From a bacterium (GTDB lineage: Bacteria > Hinthialibacterota > Hinthialibacteria > OLB16), in the NCBI GenBank assembly GCA_022072055.1, contig JAJVIK010000025.1, forward strand, positions 71,766 to 116,816: a stretch of 45,051 nt of DNA, given 5' to 3'. The translations under genes were made by a program, and so were the position numbers. The notes under the pieces were generated by a model. The model searched no databases. It was not told the DNA's origin and was given only the letters and a program-made list of their open reading frames with translations. Below are positions 16,560 to 25,844 of the stretch, piece by piece (position 1 is the first letter of the stretch; each line of letters starts with the position of its first letter).

Positions 16560-17807
16560 GTGGCTCTGCTTCCATCGCGTGGGCCAGTGCGCATCTTCAT
16601 GTTTCTTCCCCAGCTTCCCCACCCGCCGCGTAGCGGCGGGAGAATGGTCACCGCCCCGCTGGTGGAGGGGTTGGCCAAGAACCATGAGGTCCACCTCTTC
16701 TCTCTACTCCATGGCGAACAGGGGGAAGATGAAGGCAAGGAATTTCTCTCCCGGAAACTCGCCGGGGTCCATGTGGCGCCCGGGGCGAAGCGCTTCGATC
16801 TTCCCGTGCTGGGCCAGAGCCTGTTCTCGCGTTACCCCTACAAGGTACACCGTTTCACTCAGCCCGAACTTGCCAAGCTCGCCGCCAAGGCCGCCAAGAA
16901 AACCCCACCGGACGCCATCCATTGCCAGAACTTTTACACCGCCTGCTACGCCCGCGACCTCGAAGCCTTTCGCAAGGTCCTTTACCAGGAGAACTTCGAG
17001 ACCCGGATGCTGGAGCGCTGGGCGGAGACCGCGGGTCAGAAGGTCCTGGGCCGCTTGGTGCGTCTGGAGCTCAAGCGCACGCTCCACTTCGAAATGGAGT
17101 GCCCGTTCTGGTTTGACCGGATTGCGACCATCTCCCGCCAGGATGAGGATGCTTGGCGCGCGTCGGCGGCCAGGTTCCCCGAGACCCTCCGTCGGTTCGA
17201 GGGACGTCTGCGGACCATCCGTCCGAGCGTGGACCTGGATTACTACCGCGCGGCGCGCGTCGAGGAGGTCCCCTCCCCGTTTCCGGATGATGGGCGCAAG
17301 CGTATCGTGTTCACCGGCTTCTTTGGGTATGAGGCCAATGTGGATGGAGCGGTCTGGCTTGCCACGGAGGCGCTCCCCAAGCTCAACCGGGACAAGTATT
17401 CTCTCTGGCTTGTGGGCCAAAAGCCTTCAGTGGCAGTCCAGAAGCTCCATGCTCCCCCCGATGTGATCGTGACCGGCGCGGTTCCGGATGTCCGGCCCTT
17501 CCTCCTTCACGCCGACCTGTCCGTGGTTCCGCTCCGAATTGGTGGCGGCATCCGCCTGAAGATCCTCGAGGCGCTGGCTTTGGGGTGTCCCGTGGTGAGC
17601 ACTTCGGTGGGCTGTGAAGGACTCTGGAGCTCGGTGGACCCTCCAATCTGGACCATCGCGGACACGCTCGAGGAGTTCGCGGCGGCCCTTGAATCTTCAA
17701 GCGCGCTCTCGAGGAACCGTGAGGAGATGTTCTCCTGGGTTGCCGAGCGCTTTTCGCCCGCGCGGTTTGTGGAAGAGATGGAGGCGCTTTATTGCGGCAA
17801 GAGCTGA
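16560..17807 (+). CDS. Glycosyltransferase, GT4/GT1 type
   Basis: 415 residues from a GTG at 16560; GTG 16587 or ATG 16599 are alternative starts because conservation begins at RIFMFLPQLPHPPRSGGR. The GT-B fold is indicated by the N-terminal glycine-rich acceptor loop, a central IVFTGFFGYEANVDG and the C-terminal donor-site segment LRIGGGIRLKILEALALGCP followed by VVSTSVGCEGL. It resembles sugar transferases of exopolysaccharide/EpsH-type systems (GT4, TIGR03087-like), but no exosortase or PEP-CTERM protein is visible nearby. It is the last gene of the ilvC-to-glycosyltransferase run and ends 7 bases from the convergent EEP-family gene, with no terminator between. Confidence 0.85.
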   Translation: MALLPSRGPVRIFMFLPQLPHPPRSGGRMVTAPLVEGLAKNHEVHLFSLLHGEQGEDEGKEFLSRKLAGVHVAPGAKRFDLPVLGQSLFSRYPYKVHRFTQPELAKLAAKAAKKTPPDAIHCQNFYTACYARDLEAFRKVLYQENFETRMLERWAETAGQKVLGRLVRLELKRTLHFEMECPFWFDRIATISRQDEDAWRASAARFPETLRRFEGRLRTIRPSVDLDYYRAARVEEVPSPFPDDGRKRIVFTGFFGYEANVDGAVWLATEALPKLNRDKYSLWLVGQKPSVAVQKLHAPPDVIVTGAVPDVRPFLLHADLSVVPLRIGGGIRLKILEALALGCPVVSTSVGCEGLWSSVDPPIWTIADTLEEFAAALESSSALSRNREEMFSWVAERFSPARFVEEMEALYCGKS

Positions 17808-17814
17808 ATCGCTC

Positions 17815-18774
17815 CTACCGTAGGGAGAACTCCAGCACTTGCCGACGGTGGTCGCTGCACCAGGCCGAGCGGAGCTCATACGAGTGGACCTGGACCCTGG
17901 AATTGAACCAGGCATGGTCGATGGAAATCATCGGAACGGGAACCGGCCAGGTGTAAGGCCAACCTCTCCCGACCTCCTCGTAGGCGTTCTCAAGACGCCT
18001 TCGCATTGCTCCGAAATGAACGGAATCTCGTGGCGTGTTGAAGTCCCCAATCACCAGGATGGGAGTGCTTGGGTCCTGCTTCTCGACCCATTCGGCGATC
18101 CCGTCGAGCGGGACCCCGCGATCCCGGAAGGGGTTGGCCTTGATGTCGGATCCGACCAACAACATGCGCCCTTGCGGGGTGTCGATTCGCGCGCACCAAG
18201 CTCGTCCCCCGCTGAACCACACCCCGCCGATGTCCTCAAATGGATACCGGCACAGGAGCGCCACGGAATTCACGCAATACGGTGTTGCGCCGGGTAGAAC
18301 TGCGCGGGCGATTCGGTCCAGGTCTTCCCCCTCCGGCGGTTCGCTCAAGACCACAATGTCGGCCTGGTCCTGGAGGAGCGTCGAGATCACCGGCTCGATT
18401 CCCGGGCGTGTGTGCCAGACATTCCAATGAACGATGCGGATGGGGGGCGTAGCGGTGGGCCCCGGAGTATTCCAGGAGAAATCCACCGCGAGGATTTTCG
18501 CCAGCGCGATCAACGCGCCCAAGCCGACCAAAAGGATATTCCTCCAGCTGGCTGACCTCGCTCGAACGAGGAGCCAAAGGAGCGAAACCACAACCACTCC
18601 TGGCGCCGGGATGTAGTACAGGAAACGGGAAACGAGCCAGCGATCTTTGAGCAGCGCGCCGAGAAGCCAGAGGGCTGCGAGGGCGGGGACAAGGCGATCC
18701 AGTGCGAATACACACCGCCTTGAAGGACTTACATCTCCAGTGAATTCAATCGATTGGGAATGCGGGTGGGTCAC
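17815..18774 (-). CDS. Membrane-anchored endonuclease/exonuclease/phosphatase (EEP) family protein
   Basis: 319 residues from the GTG at 18774, 20 bases after the stop of the upstream membrane-protein gene; the longer open frame would run into that gene. Three membrane helices are visible in the first ~100 residues (VPALAALWLLGALL, VVVVSLLWLLV, ILLVGLGALIALAKI). The EEP catalytic domain follows: IVHWNVWH (Asn), VLSEPPEGE (metal Glu), LVIGDFNTPRD (Asp/Asn), SIDHAWF and the final SDHRRQV (Asp-His). This matches the domain of DNase I, sphingomyelinase and related phosphodiesterases, placed outside or at the membrane. The substrate is unknown. Confidence 0.85.
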   Translation of the reverse strand: MTHPHSQSIEFTGDVSPSRRCVFALDRLVPALAALWLLGALLKDRWLVSRFLYYIPAPGVVVVSLLWLLVRARSASWRNILLVGLGALIALAKILAVDFSWNTPGPTATPPIRIVHWNVWHTRPGIEPVISTLLQDQADIVVLSEPPEGEDLDRIARAVLPGATPYCVNSVALLCRYPFEDIGGVWFSGGRAWCARIDTPQGRMLLVGSDIKANPFRDRGVPLDGIAEWVEKQDPSTPILVIGDFNTPRDSVHFGAMRRRLENAYEEVGRGWPYTWPVPVPMISIDHAWFNSRVQVHSYELRSAWCSDHRRQVLEFSLR

Positions 18775-18794
18775 GTTGATAGGAATCAGTCCGC

Positions 18795-19553
18795 TTAGCC
18801 GAGTGGTCCGAAAAGGACTTCGAAGGTCCGAACCAGGAAGTTGGGTGACTTCAGTCTCTCCGGCAGCAGGGTTGCGGCGCCGAACAGGCCCCCCACAAGA
18901 AAAGCCGCGAGGTTGGCCTTGAAGACCGTGGGGAAGAAATGGATGCTCCCGCCCTTTCCGGAAGAAAAGACTGAAATAATCCATTCCTCATAGGCGGTTG
19001 AAACAAAGATGCTCAGGCCAAAGGCGACTCCGACGTAGCTGAACTTCAAGAGCCAGTATTGCCAGATGGCCCCTTCGTCCAGCGCCACTCGGGCAAGCGA
19101 GAACAAGACACCAGTAAGAGCGAGAGAGAGTATAAACCCCCCAGAGGCGGCGGCGCCATCCAGGTATTTCACATTCAGGAATTGAGACACCCGGTGGCAA
19201 GGTTGGATACTCAATCCGAGTAGAACCAGGATCGGAAAAGCCAGTACAAAGCCTGAGGCAGGAGCAGCCAACGGGAGAGCCAAAGCAAATCCCGCGACGG
19301 AACTAACGACATTGGCAGCAAGCATGCGGCCCATCGCCTTTCTCCAAGAGAGTCGCCGCTCAGTCCACGCGAATACCAAACATTTCGCCAGAACCACGGT
19401 GACCAAACCGGCCATGGAATACGACACAAACCCTGCTCCCGCGATGATCACCCAGGCCGCGAAAGGCTCACACGCTTCGGCGCCTGAGGCTGTGGCCGCG
19501 AGGAGAACAGCCATGAGAACCGTGTTGAGCAGAGTTCGAATCTCCATATCCAT
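18795..19553 (-). CDS. Unrecognised polytopic membrane protein
   Basis: 252 residues (or 250 from the ATG at 19547). About six hydrophobic segments: ~6-24, 31-58, 78-115 (two), 138-155, 168-184 and 208-230. It contains a conserved-looking turn LGLSIQPCHRVSQF and a C-terminal KSPNFLVRTFEVLFGP. I do not recognise the family. It lies directly upstream of the EEP-family gene on the same strand, suggesting co-expression. A perfect TATAAT sits 13-18 bases before the start codon, so the transcript is nearly leaderless. Confidence 0.72.
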   Translation of the reverse strand: MDMEIRTLLNTVLMAVLLAATASGAEACEPFAAWVIIAGAGFVSYSMAGLVTVVLAKCLVFAWTERRLSWRKAMGRMLAANVVSSVAGFALALPLAAPASGFVLAFPILVLLGLSIQPCHRVSQFLNVKYLDGAAASGGFILSLALTGVLFSLARVALDEGAIWQYWLLKFSYVGVAFGLSIFVSTAYEEWIISVFSSGKGGSIHFFPTVFKANLAAFLVGGLFGAATLLPERLKSPNFLVRTFEVLFGPLG

Positions 19554-19565
19554 CCCCGTAGTGGC

Positions 19566-19594
19566 ATTATATCCACATTGAGAAGAGGTGGAAA
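19566..19594 (-). promoter_or_regulatory. Sigma70-type promoter for the membrane protein-EEP pair
   Basis: On the minus strand TTTCCA (19594-19589), a 17-base spacer and a perfect TATAAT (19571-19566). Transcription would begin near 19559, leaving only about 6-12 bases before the start codon. Confidence 0.55.
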
Positions 19595-19637
19595 CCTCGG
19601 GTTTTCTTGTGAATCTCCCGCATTCCCAATTCCACCC

Positions 19638-19666
19638 TTGACGCCATCCGAACGGAGTCCTATAGC
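19638..19666 (+). promoter_or_regulatory. Sigma70-type promoter for the DUF1501 operon
   Basis: TTGACG (19638-19643), a 17-base spacer and TATAGC (19661-19666), followed by a leader of about 28 bases with GAGGGGGAG before the DUF1501 ATG. This is one of the clearest promoters in the window and would serve the operon through purL. Confidence 0.65.
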
Positions 19667-19700
19667 TGATAGGCGTATGATCGAGGGGGAGACATTCGCC

Positions 19701-21002
19701 ATGTCAAAGAACTGGGGTTCCAAGTGTCCCGGCCCGGTGGGACGGCGTGATTTCCTGAAAGTTGGGTTCATCAGCGGGCTGGGCCTCTCGCTGGGGGAGT
19801 TCCTCCACCTGCGAGCGGCCCACGCCGAAAACCCCACCCCCGCCGCCGATTCGGTCATCCAGATCTTTCTCGGCGGCGGCATGAGCCATCTCGACACCTT
19901 CGATCCCAAGCCGTACGCCCCCATTGAATATCGCGGAGAGCTCGGCACGGTGGCCACCAAGAGCGGAGATGTATTCTCTAGCCTGCTCCCCAACCTGGCC
20001 GGAATCTCCGACAAGATCGCGGTGATCCGTTCCATGACTCACGGCGAGGCGGCCCACGAGCGCGGAACCCACAACATGCTCACCGGCTATCGTCCCAGCC
20101 CCGCGATCACCTACCCGAGCTTCGGGTCCGTGGTCTCCCACGAGTTTGGTCCCCGGAAAGACCTTCCCCCCTATGTCTGCGTTCCCTCAGCCGGAGACCC
20201 TTGGCTGGGGACAGGCTATCTCAGTTCAGCCTATGGCCCGTTTAGCGTCGGCGGGGAACCGGCGGATGCCTCGTTCCAGGTCAAGGACCTGAACCTGCCG
20301 GGTGGAGTGGATCCCACCCGAATGGAAAGCCGAAAGACTCTTCTCGCTTCGGTGGACTCCCATTTCGCGAGCCTGGAAAAGTCGGACTCGCTGGCCGCGA
20401 TGGACACCTATTACCAGCGGGCATACAGCTTGATCAGCTCCCAAGAGGCGCGGGAGGCCTTCAACATGGCCGCCGAACCGGACACGGTCAAGGAGGAGTA
20501 TGGTCGGACGAATATCGGCCAACGACTCCTGCTCGCGCGCCGTCTGGTCGAGGCCGGGGTCCGCTTCGTGACCGTGATGGATGGCGGCTATGACCTGCAC
20601 AAAACAATCAAGAGCGGCATGGAAAGCCTGATCCCCCCGCTCGACCGTGGGCTGGGCGCGCTGATCAACGATCTCGACCGGCGCGGACTCCTGGCCCGAA
20701 CCCTGATTGTCATGGTGACCGAGTTTGGGCGGACAGTCCGCATCAACCAAGACGCGGGCCGTGACCACTGGCCCAAAGCCTTCAGCGTGGTCCTCGCGGG
20801 CGGCGGGATCCATGGCGGCGCGATTTACGGCTCCACGGACGCGCGCGGGGCGGAGCCGAAGGACAAACCCGTTGGCCCCGAAGCCCTGGCCGCGACCCTT
20901 TACCATCAGATCGGGATCGATCCCACTCGCAAGCTGATGAGTCCGGGCAACCGTCCCATCGATATTGTTCGGCATGGCGAGGTCATCCGGGAGCTCGTCT
21001 GA
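19701..21002 (+). CDS. Tat-exported DUF1501 protein
   Basis: 433 residues from the ATG at 19701, chosen for GAGGGGGAG about 9 bases upstream and because the twin-arginine signal GRRDFLKVGFISGLGLSLGE then sits at residues 17-36, ending AAHA. The DUF1501 core includes QIFLGGGMSHLDTFDPKP, RSMTHGEAAHERGTHNMLTG, VMDGGYDLHK and TEFGRTVRINQDAGRDHWPK, the metal-binding pattern of the alkaline-phosphatase/sulfatase-like superfamily. DUF1501 genes in planctomycetes typically sit beside DUF1549/DUF1553 genes, as here; their substrate is not established. It is the first gene of the operon; the PPC-domain gene follows after 15 bases. Confidence 0.92.
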   Translation: MSKNWGSKCPGPVGRRDFLKVGFISGLGLSLGEFLHLRAAHAENPTPAADSVIQIFLGGGMSHLDTFDPKPYAPIEYRGELGTVATKSGDVFSSLLPNLAGISDKIAVIRSMTHGEAAHERGTHNMLTGYRPSPAITYPSFGSVVSHEFGPRKDLPPYVCVPSAGDPWLGTGYLSSAYGPFSVGGEPADASFQVKDLNLPGGVDPTRMESRKTLLASVDSHFASLEKSDSLAAMDTYYQRAYSLISSQEAREAFNMAAEPDTVKEEYGRTNIGQRLLLARRLVEAGVRFVTVMDGGYDLHKTIKSGMESLIPPLDRGLGALINDLDRRGLLARTLIVMVTEFGRTVRINQDAGRDHWPKAFSVVLAGGGIHGGAIYGSTDARGAEPKDKPVGPEALAATLYHQIGIDPTRKLMSPGNRPIDIVRHGEVIRELV

Positions 21003-21017
21003 CCTCACCCCATCTCC

Positions 21018-23381
21018 ATGCGGGTCCCATTTAGATCATCCCCCTTCCTGCTTTTTGCGATGGCCGGGCTTTGGACATCGGAGTCCTGGTCCGCCAGTCC
21101 CACGCTCTCGGTCATCCTGCCTCGCGGGGCGGCGCGTGGCGCGACCGCCGAAGTCGTTTTCCACGGCGCCAACCTCGGAGACGCGGTCGATCTGCTTTTC
21201 CACGAACCAGGACTTTCGTTGGCGAAGATGGAGGTGGTGGACTCGAATCAGGTCAAGTGCGTGCTGGGGATCGCGCCGGACACGCCTCTCGGGCCCCAGC
21301 CGGTACGAATCCGGACTCGGACCGGGATCTCCAACCTGGCGCTCTTCAGTGTCGGCAACCTTCGCGAGCTGGCTGAGCCCGAGCCGAACGATGACCCCAA
21401 GAACGCCCCTGAGGTTCCCCTGGACTCCACCGTGAATGGCAGAGTGACCTCGGAGGATGTGGACTTTTACGCCGTTCAGCTGAAACCGGGGGACCGTCTG
21501 GCCGTGGAAATCGAGGCGCTTCGGTTGGGGACTGTCTTATTTGACCCCAAACTGCGCCTCTTTGGTCCCGCCGGACATGAACTGATTGCCGAGGATGACA
21601 CCAGTCTGTGCGCCCAGGATGCCGCCTTTGTGCATGTGGCCGAGGCCACCGGACGCTACACCGTGGCGGTCAGCGAGGCAGCCTATGGCGGCGCGGAGAA
21701 TGACTACTACCGCTTGCATCTGGGGCGATTTCCTCGTCCTTTGGCCATGTCCCCTCTGGGAGGCGTGTCCGCCGCGACCACGACGGTGACTTGGCTTGGC
21801 GATCCGGGGATTTCCACGGAAACCCTCTCCGTTCCCGAGACTTCCATCCCACGGACCGTGCGGGTCTCCTCGAAGAGCCAAGCTGGGGAGTCGCCCACAC
21901 GGTTGCGCTTTCGATCCTCACCCTATCCCGGAATCCTCGAATCCGAACCGAACAACCAAGCGGACCAAGCCACTCCGGGTTCCATCCCGGGGGCATTTGA
22001 TGGAATCCTCTCCCAAGCCGGAGATGAGGACTTCTTCCAGTTTCCAGGAATTCCCGGCCAGTCCTTCGAGGTCCGGGTGTGGGCGCGGGAGCTCGGCTCC
22101 CCGCTCGACAGTGTGCTCGCCGTGTTCGGCCCGGATGGCGGCGCGCTTCTCTCGGATGATGATTCGGCCGGGATCGACAGCGTGGGGCGGATCACCACCT
22201 CCTCGACCGCCACCCACCGGATCGAGGTTCGCGACCATCTGGGACGCGGCGGTCCGTTGTTCAGCTACCGGGTTGAGGTGAACCCAATCCGTCCGACCGT
22301 GAACCTCACCCTCCTCGAAAACAAACCTGTCCAAGCGGCGGTCCCGAGGGGGAATCGGGCGCTGCTGCTTCTCTCCGCTCAGCGGAACGATTTCGGCGGC
22401 GCGCTGAACCTCGGCTTCGGGCGGCTTCCGGATGCGGTCCGTGCCGAGCATCAACCCTTTCGAGAAGATCTATCCACCCTTCCGGTCCTGATCTCCGCCG
22501 CGACCGAGGCCCAGATCGCCGGGGCGCTGGTGGACATCACCGCGGCCCACTCCGCCGATCCGAGCATCACCGGGCGCCTATCGCAGGATGTGGTCCTTGT
22601 ATATGGCGACAACGAAGTGGTGTTCCTTCCGCAAAGGGTGGACCGAGTCGCGCTCGCGGTGACTGATCCCGCGCCCTTTGAGATCGAGATGCATCAACCC
22701 AAGGTCCCCATCGTGCGCGGAGGGGCCATGGACTTGGTCGTTCGAGCTCGGCGCGCGCCCGGTTTCGCGGATGCCATCGACCTTCGCGTCCCCTGGACCC
22801 CCTCCGGCGTGGGGGCGGGGACTGGAATCATCCCCGCCGGCGCCACCGAGACCAGCGTGCATCTCGACGCGGGGTCGGGGGCCGCGCTGGGGACTTGGAA
22901 GCTCGCGGTGACCGGGTCCTCGGCGGGATGGACCGTGGCCACCCCCTTCATCGATCTGGAGGTCTCCGAGCCATGGGTTACCTTCGAGGTGGTGAAGGCC
23001 GAAACCGAACGCGGCAAGCCGGTGGAGATGACCGTCAGTCTGACCCAAGCCCACCCCTTTGCCGGGACCTTCAAGGCGGAACTGCTCGGATACCCGGGTG
23101 GGATCTCCGTCCCTCCACTTGATTTCACCCGTGAAACCACCGCTCTCCAATTCCCGATCACGGTGACCCCGGAGGCGCCCTCCGGCAAACATGAGGGACT
23201 TTTCGTGCGCGCGATCCTGGAGGCAAGCGGAGAAACCATCCTCCACCAATCCGGCGGAGGGCAATTGGTGGTGTATGATCCGCTGCCCCCCGAGCTTCAG
23301 CAGCAGCAGCCGACGCCCGCGCCAGCGGTCGAGGCGCAAGCGGAACAGCCCAAGCGAAAGACCAGGTTCCCGAACGGATGA
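21018..23381 (+). CDS. Secreted protein with PPC (pre-peptidase C-terminal) domains
   Basis: 787 residues. A signal peptide ends near residue 27 (AMAGLWTSESWSA). An IPT/TIG-like beta domain occupies ~28-115. Two PPC-type beta-sandwiches follow: ~118-235, opening AEPEPNDDPKNA and containing DVDFYAVQLKPGD, and ~310-425, opening ESEPNNQADQA and containing DEDFFQFPGIPG. The rest is beta-rich. The C-terminus is a Gln/Pro/Ala-rich tail ending in basic residues. No catalytic motif is seen; the role is probably structural or binding in the envelope. The stop overlaps the start of the next gene as ATGA, indicating translational coupling. Confidence 0.85.
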   Translation: MRVPFRSSPFLLFAMAGLWTSESWSASPTLSVILPRGAARGATAEVVFHGANLGDAVDLLFHEPGLSLAKMEVVDSNQVKCVLGIAPDTPLGPQPVRIRTRTGISNLALFSVGNLRELAEPEPNDDPKNAPEVPLDSTVNGRVTSEDVDFYAVQLKPGDRLAVEIEALRLGTVLFDPKLRLFGPAGHELIAEDDTSLCAQDAAFVHVAEATGRYTVAVSEAAYGGAENDYYRLHLGRFPRPLAMSPLGGVSAATTTVTWLGDPGISTETLSVPETSIPRTVRVSSKSQAGESPTRLRFRSSPYPGILESEPNNQADQATPGSIPGAFDGILSQAGDEDFFQFPGIPGQSFEVRVWARELGSPLDSVLAVFGPDGGALLSDDDSAGIDSVGRITTSSTATHRIEVRDHLGRGGPLFSYRVEVNPIRPTVNLTLLENKPVQAAVPRGNRALLLLSAQRNDFGGALNLGFGRLPDAVRAEHQPFREDLSTLPVLISAATEAQIAGALVDITAAHSADPSITGRLSQDVVLVYGDNEVVFLPQRVDRVALAVTDPAPFEIEMHQPKVPIVRGGAMDLVVRARRAPGFADAIDLRVPWTPSGVGAGTGIIPAGATETSVHLDAGSGAALGTWKLAVTGSSAGWTVATPFIDLEVSEPWVTFEVVKAETERGKPVEMTVSLTQAHPFAGTFKAELLGYPGGISVPPLDFTRETTALQFPITVTPEAPSGKHEGLFVRAILEASGETILHQSGGGQLVVYDPLPPELQQQQPTPAPAVEAQAEQPKRKTRFPNG

Positions 23382-25825
23382 GGACAGCGCGAATCGACCT
23401 TCTCGGATGGACCTTTTTCGGTCCCTTGGCGCTTTGGGGTGTCGTCGCCGCGCCCGCCGTCATGGCGGCGGGCGTCCTGTCGGTCCATCCCGCCTCGGTT
23501 CAACTCGACAGCGCCCGGGATGCCCAGCGCGTGGTTCTGGTTTGGACCCGGGAGGATGGCGTGACTCAGGATGTGACCGGCCAGGCCACGCGAGCTTTTC
23601 AGCCGGAAGGAATCGCCCATTGGGGAGAGGATGGACTTCTCCACCCAAACGCGGATGGAGACGCCTCCTTGGTCCTGACTTACGGCGAACAGAGCGTCAC
23701 GGTCCCGATCCATGTGGCCAACTCCGGGGTGACTCCCCCCATCAACTTCCGAAATGATGTCGAACCGGTGCTGATGCGCGCGGGCTGCAATGCCGGGTCT
23801 TGCCATGGAAGCGCGCAAGGCAAAAACGGTTTTCGTCTATCGCTGTTTGGATTTGATCCCTCCCTGGACTATGTGAATCTGACCCGCCAGGTGCGCGGCA
23901 GACGCATGAACGCCGCCAACCCGGAAGAGAGCTTGATGCTCCTCAAGCCCACGGGCGATGTGGACCATGAGGGCGGGACCCGGTTCGCGCATGACAGCCC
24001 GCTGTACAGGACCGTTGAGGATTGGATCACGGAGGGCGCGCAGGACCACCCGGAGCAGTCTCCAGCCTTGAACAGCGTGGAAATCCTGCCGAAGGAGGTT
24101 GTGTTGGAAGGAGAGGGCGCCACTCAGCAGTTCGTGGTGCGGGCCTTTTATTCGGATGGAACCGACCGGGATGTCACGGGTCTCGCGCTGCTCTCCACCA
24201 GCGATGATTCGACCCTCAAGCTGGATGATAATGGGCTGGCGACCGGGGGCGCGCGGGGTGAAGTCTATGTCCTCGCGCGCTATGGGTCCTTCGCGGTGGT
24301 TTCCCAGGCCATCGTGCTTGCCCGGGACCAGGCCCTCGCCTGGCCTGAGGTTCCGGAGGGCAACTACATCGACCGGCATGTGTTCACCAAGCTCCGGAAA
24401 CTTCGGATTCCGCCCGCCGAGCCTTGTTCCGACGAGACCTTTGTGCGGCGTGCGCATCTGGACGTCCTTGGAGTCCTGCCGACCGTGGAGGAGACACGCT
24501 CCTTCCTTTCCGACACGGCTCCGGATAAGCGCGCTCAGTTGATCAATAGGTTGCTTGAACGGCCCGAATTCCCCGAGCTTTGGGCCATGAAGTGGGCCGA
24601 CCTCTTGCGGGTTCGCGCCACAACCGCCCTCGCGCCGAAGGCCATGCACCGCTACAACGATTGGCTGCGCGGCTCGATTGCCTCCGGCAAACCGTTGGAT
24701 GTCATGGTGACCGAGCTGCTCACCGCTCAGGGGGGCACTTTCGCCAACCCGGCGGCGAACTTCTATGTGGTCGAAACCGAGCCTATCGTCATCGCGGAGA
24801 ATGTGGCTCAGGTGTTTTTCGGGATTCAGATCAAATGCGCCCAATGCCATAACCACCCCTTTGAGCGCTGGACCATGGACGACTACTACTCGTTCGCGGC
24901 GTTCTTCGCCCAGGTGGGCCGTAAAGGCTCCAGCGATCCCCGGGAGAGCGTGATCTTCGACCGTCGCTCCGGCGAGGTGACCAACATCAAGGACGGACGG
25001 CAGATGCCGCCCAAGTTCCTGGGGGGAGCAATTCCGGATGTCTCCAGCCGTGACCGTCGCGCGGTCCTCGCGGAGTGGCTGGTCTCCCCGGACAATCCCT
25101 GGTTCGCGAAGAACATCGCCAACCGTGTCTGGGCGCATTTCCTTGGGAAAGGAATTGTCGATCCCCCCGACGATGCGCGCGTCACCAATCCCCCGACCCA
25201 CCCGGGCCTTCTAGATGAGCTCGGATCGCGGTTGGTCGCCAATCGTTATGACCTGCGCGCGCTGGTGCGGGACATCTGCACCTCGTACACTTACCAGATG
25301 ACGACTCGGCCACGCGAGCCGAGCATCGTGGATGACCGCAATTTCTCCCACGCCATGGCGCGGAGGATTCCCGCGGAGCAGCTCCTGGACGCCATCTCGA
25401 GCGTGGCGATGACCAAATTCAAGTTCCCCAATCTACCGCTGGGGGCGCGCGCGGTTCAGGTCGCGGATGGCAACAGCGGGAACTATTTCCTGTCGCTCTT
25501 CGGACGCCCCATGCGCGACACGGTGTGTGTCTGCGAACGTCGCGGCGAGCCGACCTTGGCCCAGACCCTCCACTTGATCAACGGCGACACGGTTCAGGCG
25601 GCGCTGGCGGCGACCGGGGGGAGAGTGGAGGCGCTCGCTCAGCCCGAAATCCCCCCGGCCTCGGCCTGCGAGGATCTCTATCTTGCGGCGTTTTCACGTC
25701 CCCCCACGGCCGAGGAGCGCCGGCAGCTCTCCGACTATGTGGCGGGCTCCACGGATCGCAGGGCCGCGCTCGAGGATATGATGTGGAGTGTTTTCAATTC
25801 CAAGGAATTCGTTTTCAACCACTGA
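23378..25825 (+). CDS. Secreted DUF1549/DUF1553 protein with two heme-type Cys motifs
   Basis: 815 residues. Signal peptide to about residue 31. A bacterial Ig-like (Big2) domain lies at ~33-112 and another at ~232-315. Between them is a planctomycete cytochrome-like segment with Cys137-x4-Cys142-His143 (AGCNAGSCHGSAQGKNGF). DUF1549 spans ~325-495 (YIDRHVFTKLRKL; FVRRAHLDVLGVLP) and includes a standard CxxCH at Cys487-Cys490-His491 (KCAQCHNHPFERW). DUF1553 spans ~540-800 (NPWFAKNIANRVWAHFLGKG). These proteins are abundant in PVC bacteria and presumed periplasmic; the reaction is unknown. It overlaps the PPC gene by 4 bases. Confidence 0.92.
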   Translation: MRTARIDLLGWTFFGPLALWGVVAAPAVMAAGVLSVHPASVQLDSARDAQRVVLVWTREDGVTQDVTGQATRAFQPEGIAHWGEDGLLHPNADGDASLVLTYGEQSVTVPIHVANSGVTPPINFRNDVEPVLMRAGCNAGSCHGSAQGKNGFRLSLFGFDPSLDYVNLTRQVRGRRMNAANPEESLMLLKPTGDVDHEGGTRFAHDSPLYRTVEDWITEGAQDHPEQSPALNSVEILPKEVVLEGEGATQQFVVRAFYSDGTDRDVTGLALLSTSDDSTLKLDDNGLATGGARGEVYVLARYGSFAVVSQAIVLARDQALAWPEVPEGNYIDRHVFTKLRKLRIPPAEPCSDETFVRRAHLDVLGVLPTVEETRSFLSDTAPDKRAQLINRLLERPEFPELWAMKWADLLRVRATTALAPKAMHRYNDWLRGSIASGKPLDVMVTELLTAQGGTFANPAANFYVVETEPIVIAENVAQVFFGIQIKCAQCHNHPFERWTMDDYYSFAAFFAQVGRKGSSDPRESVIFDRRSGEVTNIKDGRQMPPKFLGGAIPDVSSRDRRAVLAEWLVSPDNPWFAKNIANRVWAHFLGKGIVDPPDDARVTNPPTHPGLLDELGSRLVANRYDLRALVRDICTSYTYQMTTRPREPSIVDDRNFSHAMARRIPAEQLLDAISSVAMTKFKFPNLPLGARAVQVADGNSGNYFLSLFGRPMRDTVCVCERRGEPTLAQTLHLINGDTVQAALAATGGRVEALAQPEIPPASACEDLYLAAFSRPPTAEERRQLSDYVAGSTDRRAALEDMMWSVFNSKEFVFNH

Positions 25826-25844
25826 GGTTGGAAGGAGCAAAACC

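Noticed and set aside
23837-25201. 454-codon minus-strand open frame inside the DUF1549/DUF1553 gene
   Set aside because: Antisense shadow; the sense frame holds all conserved motifs.
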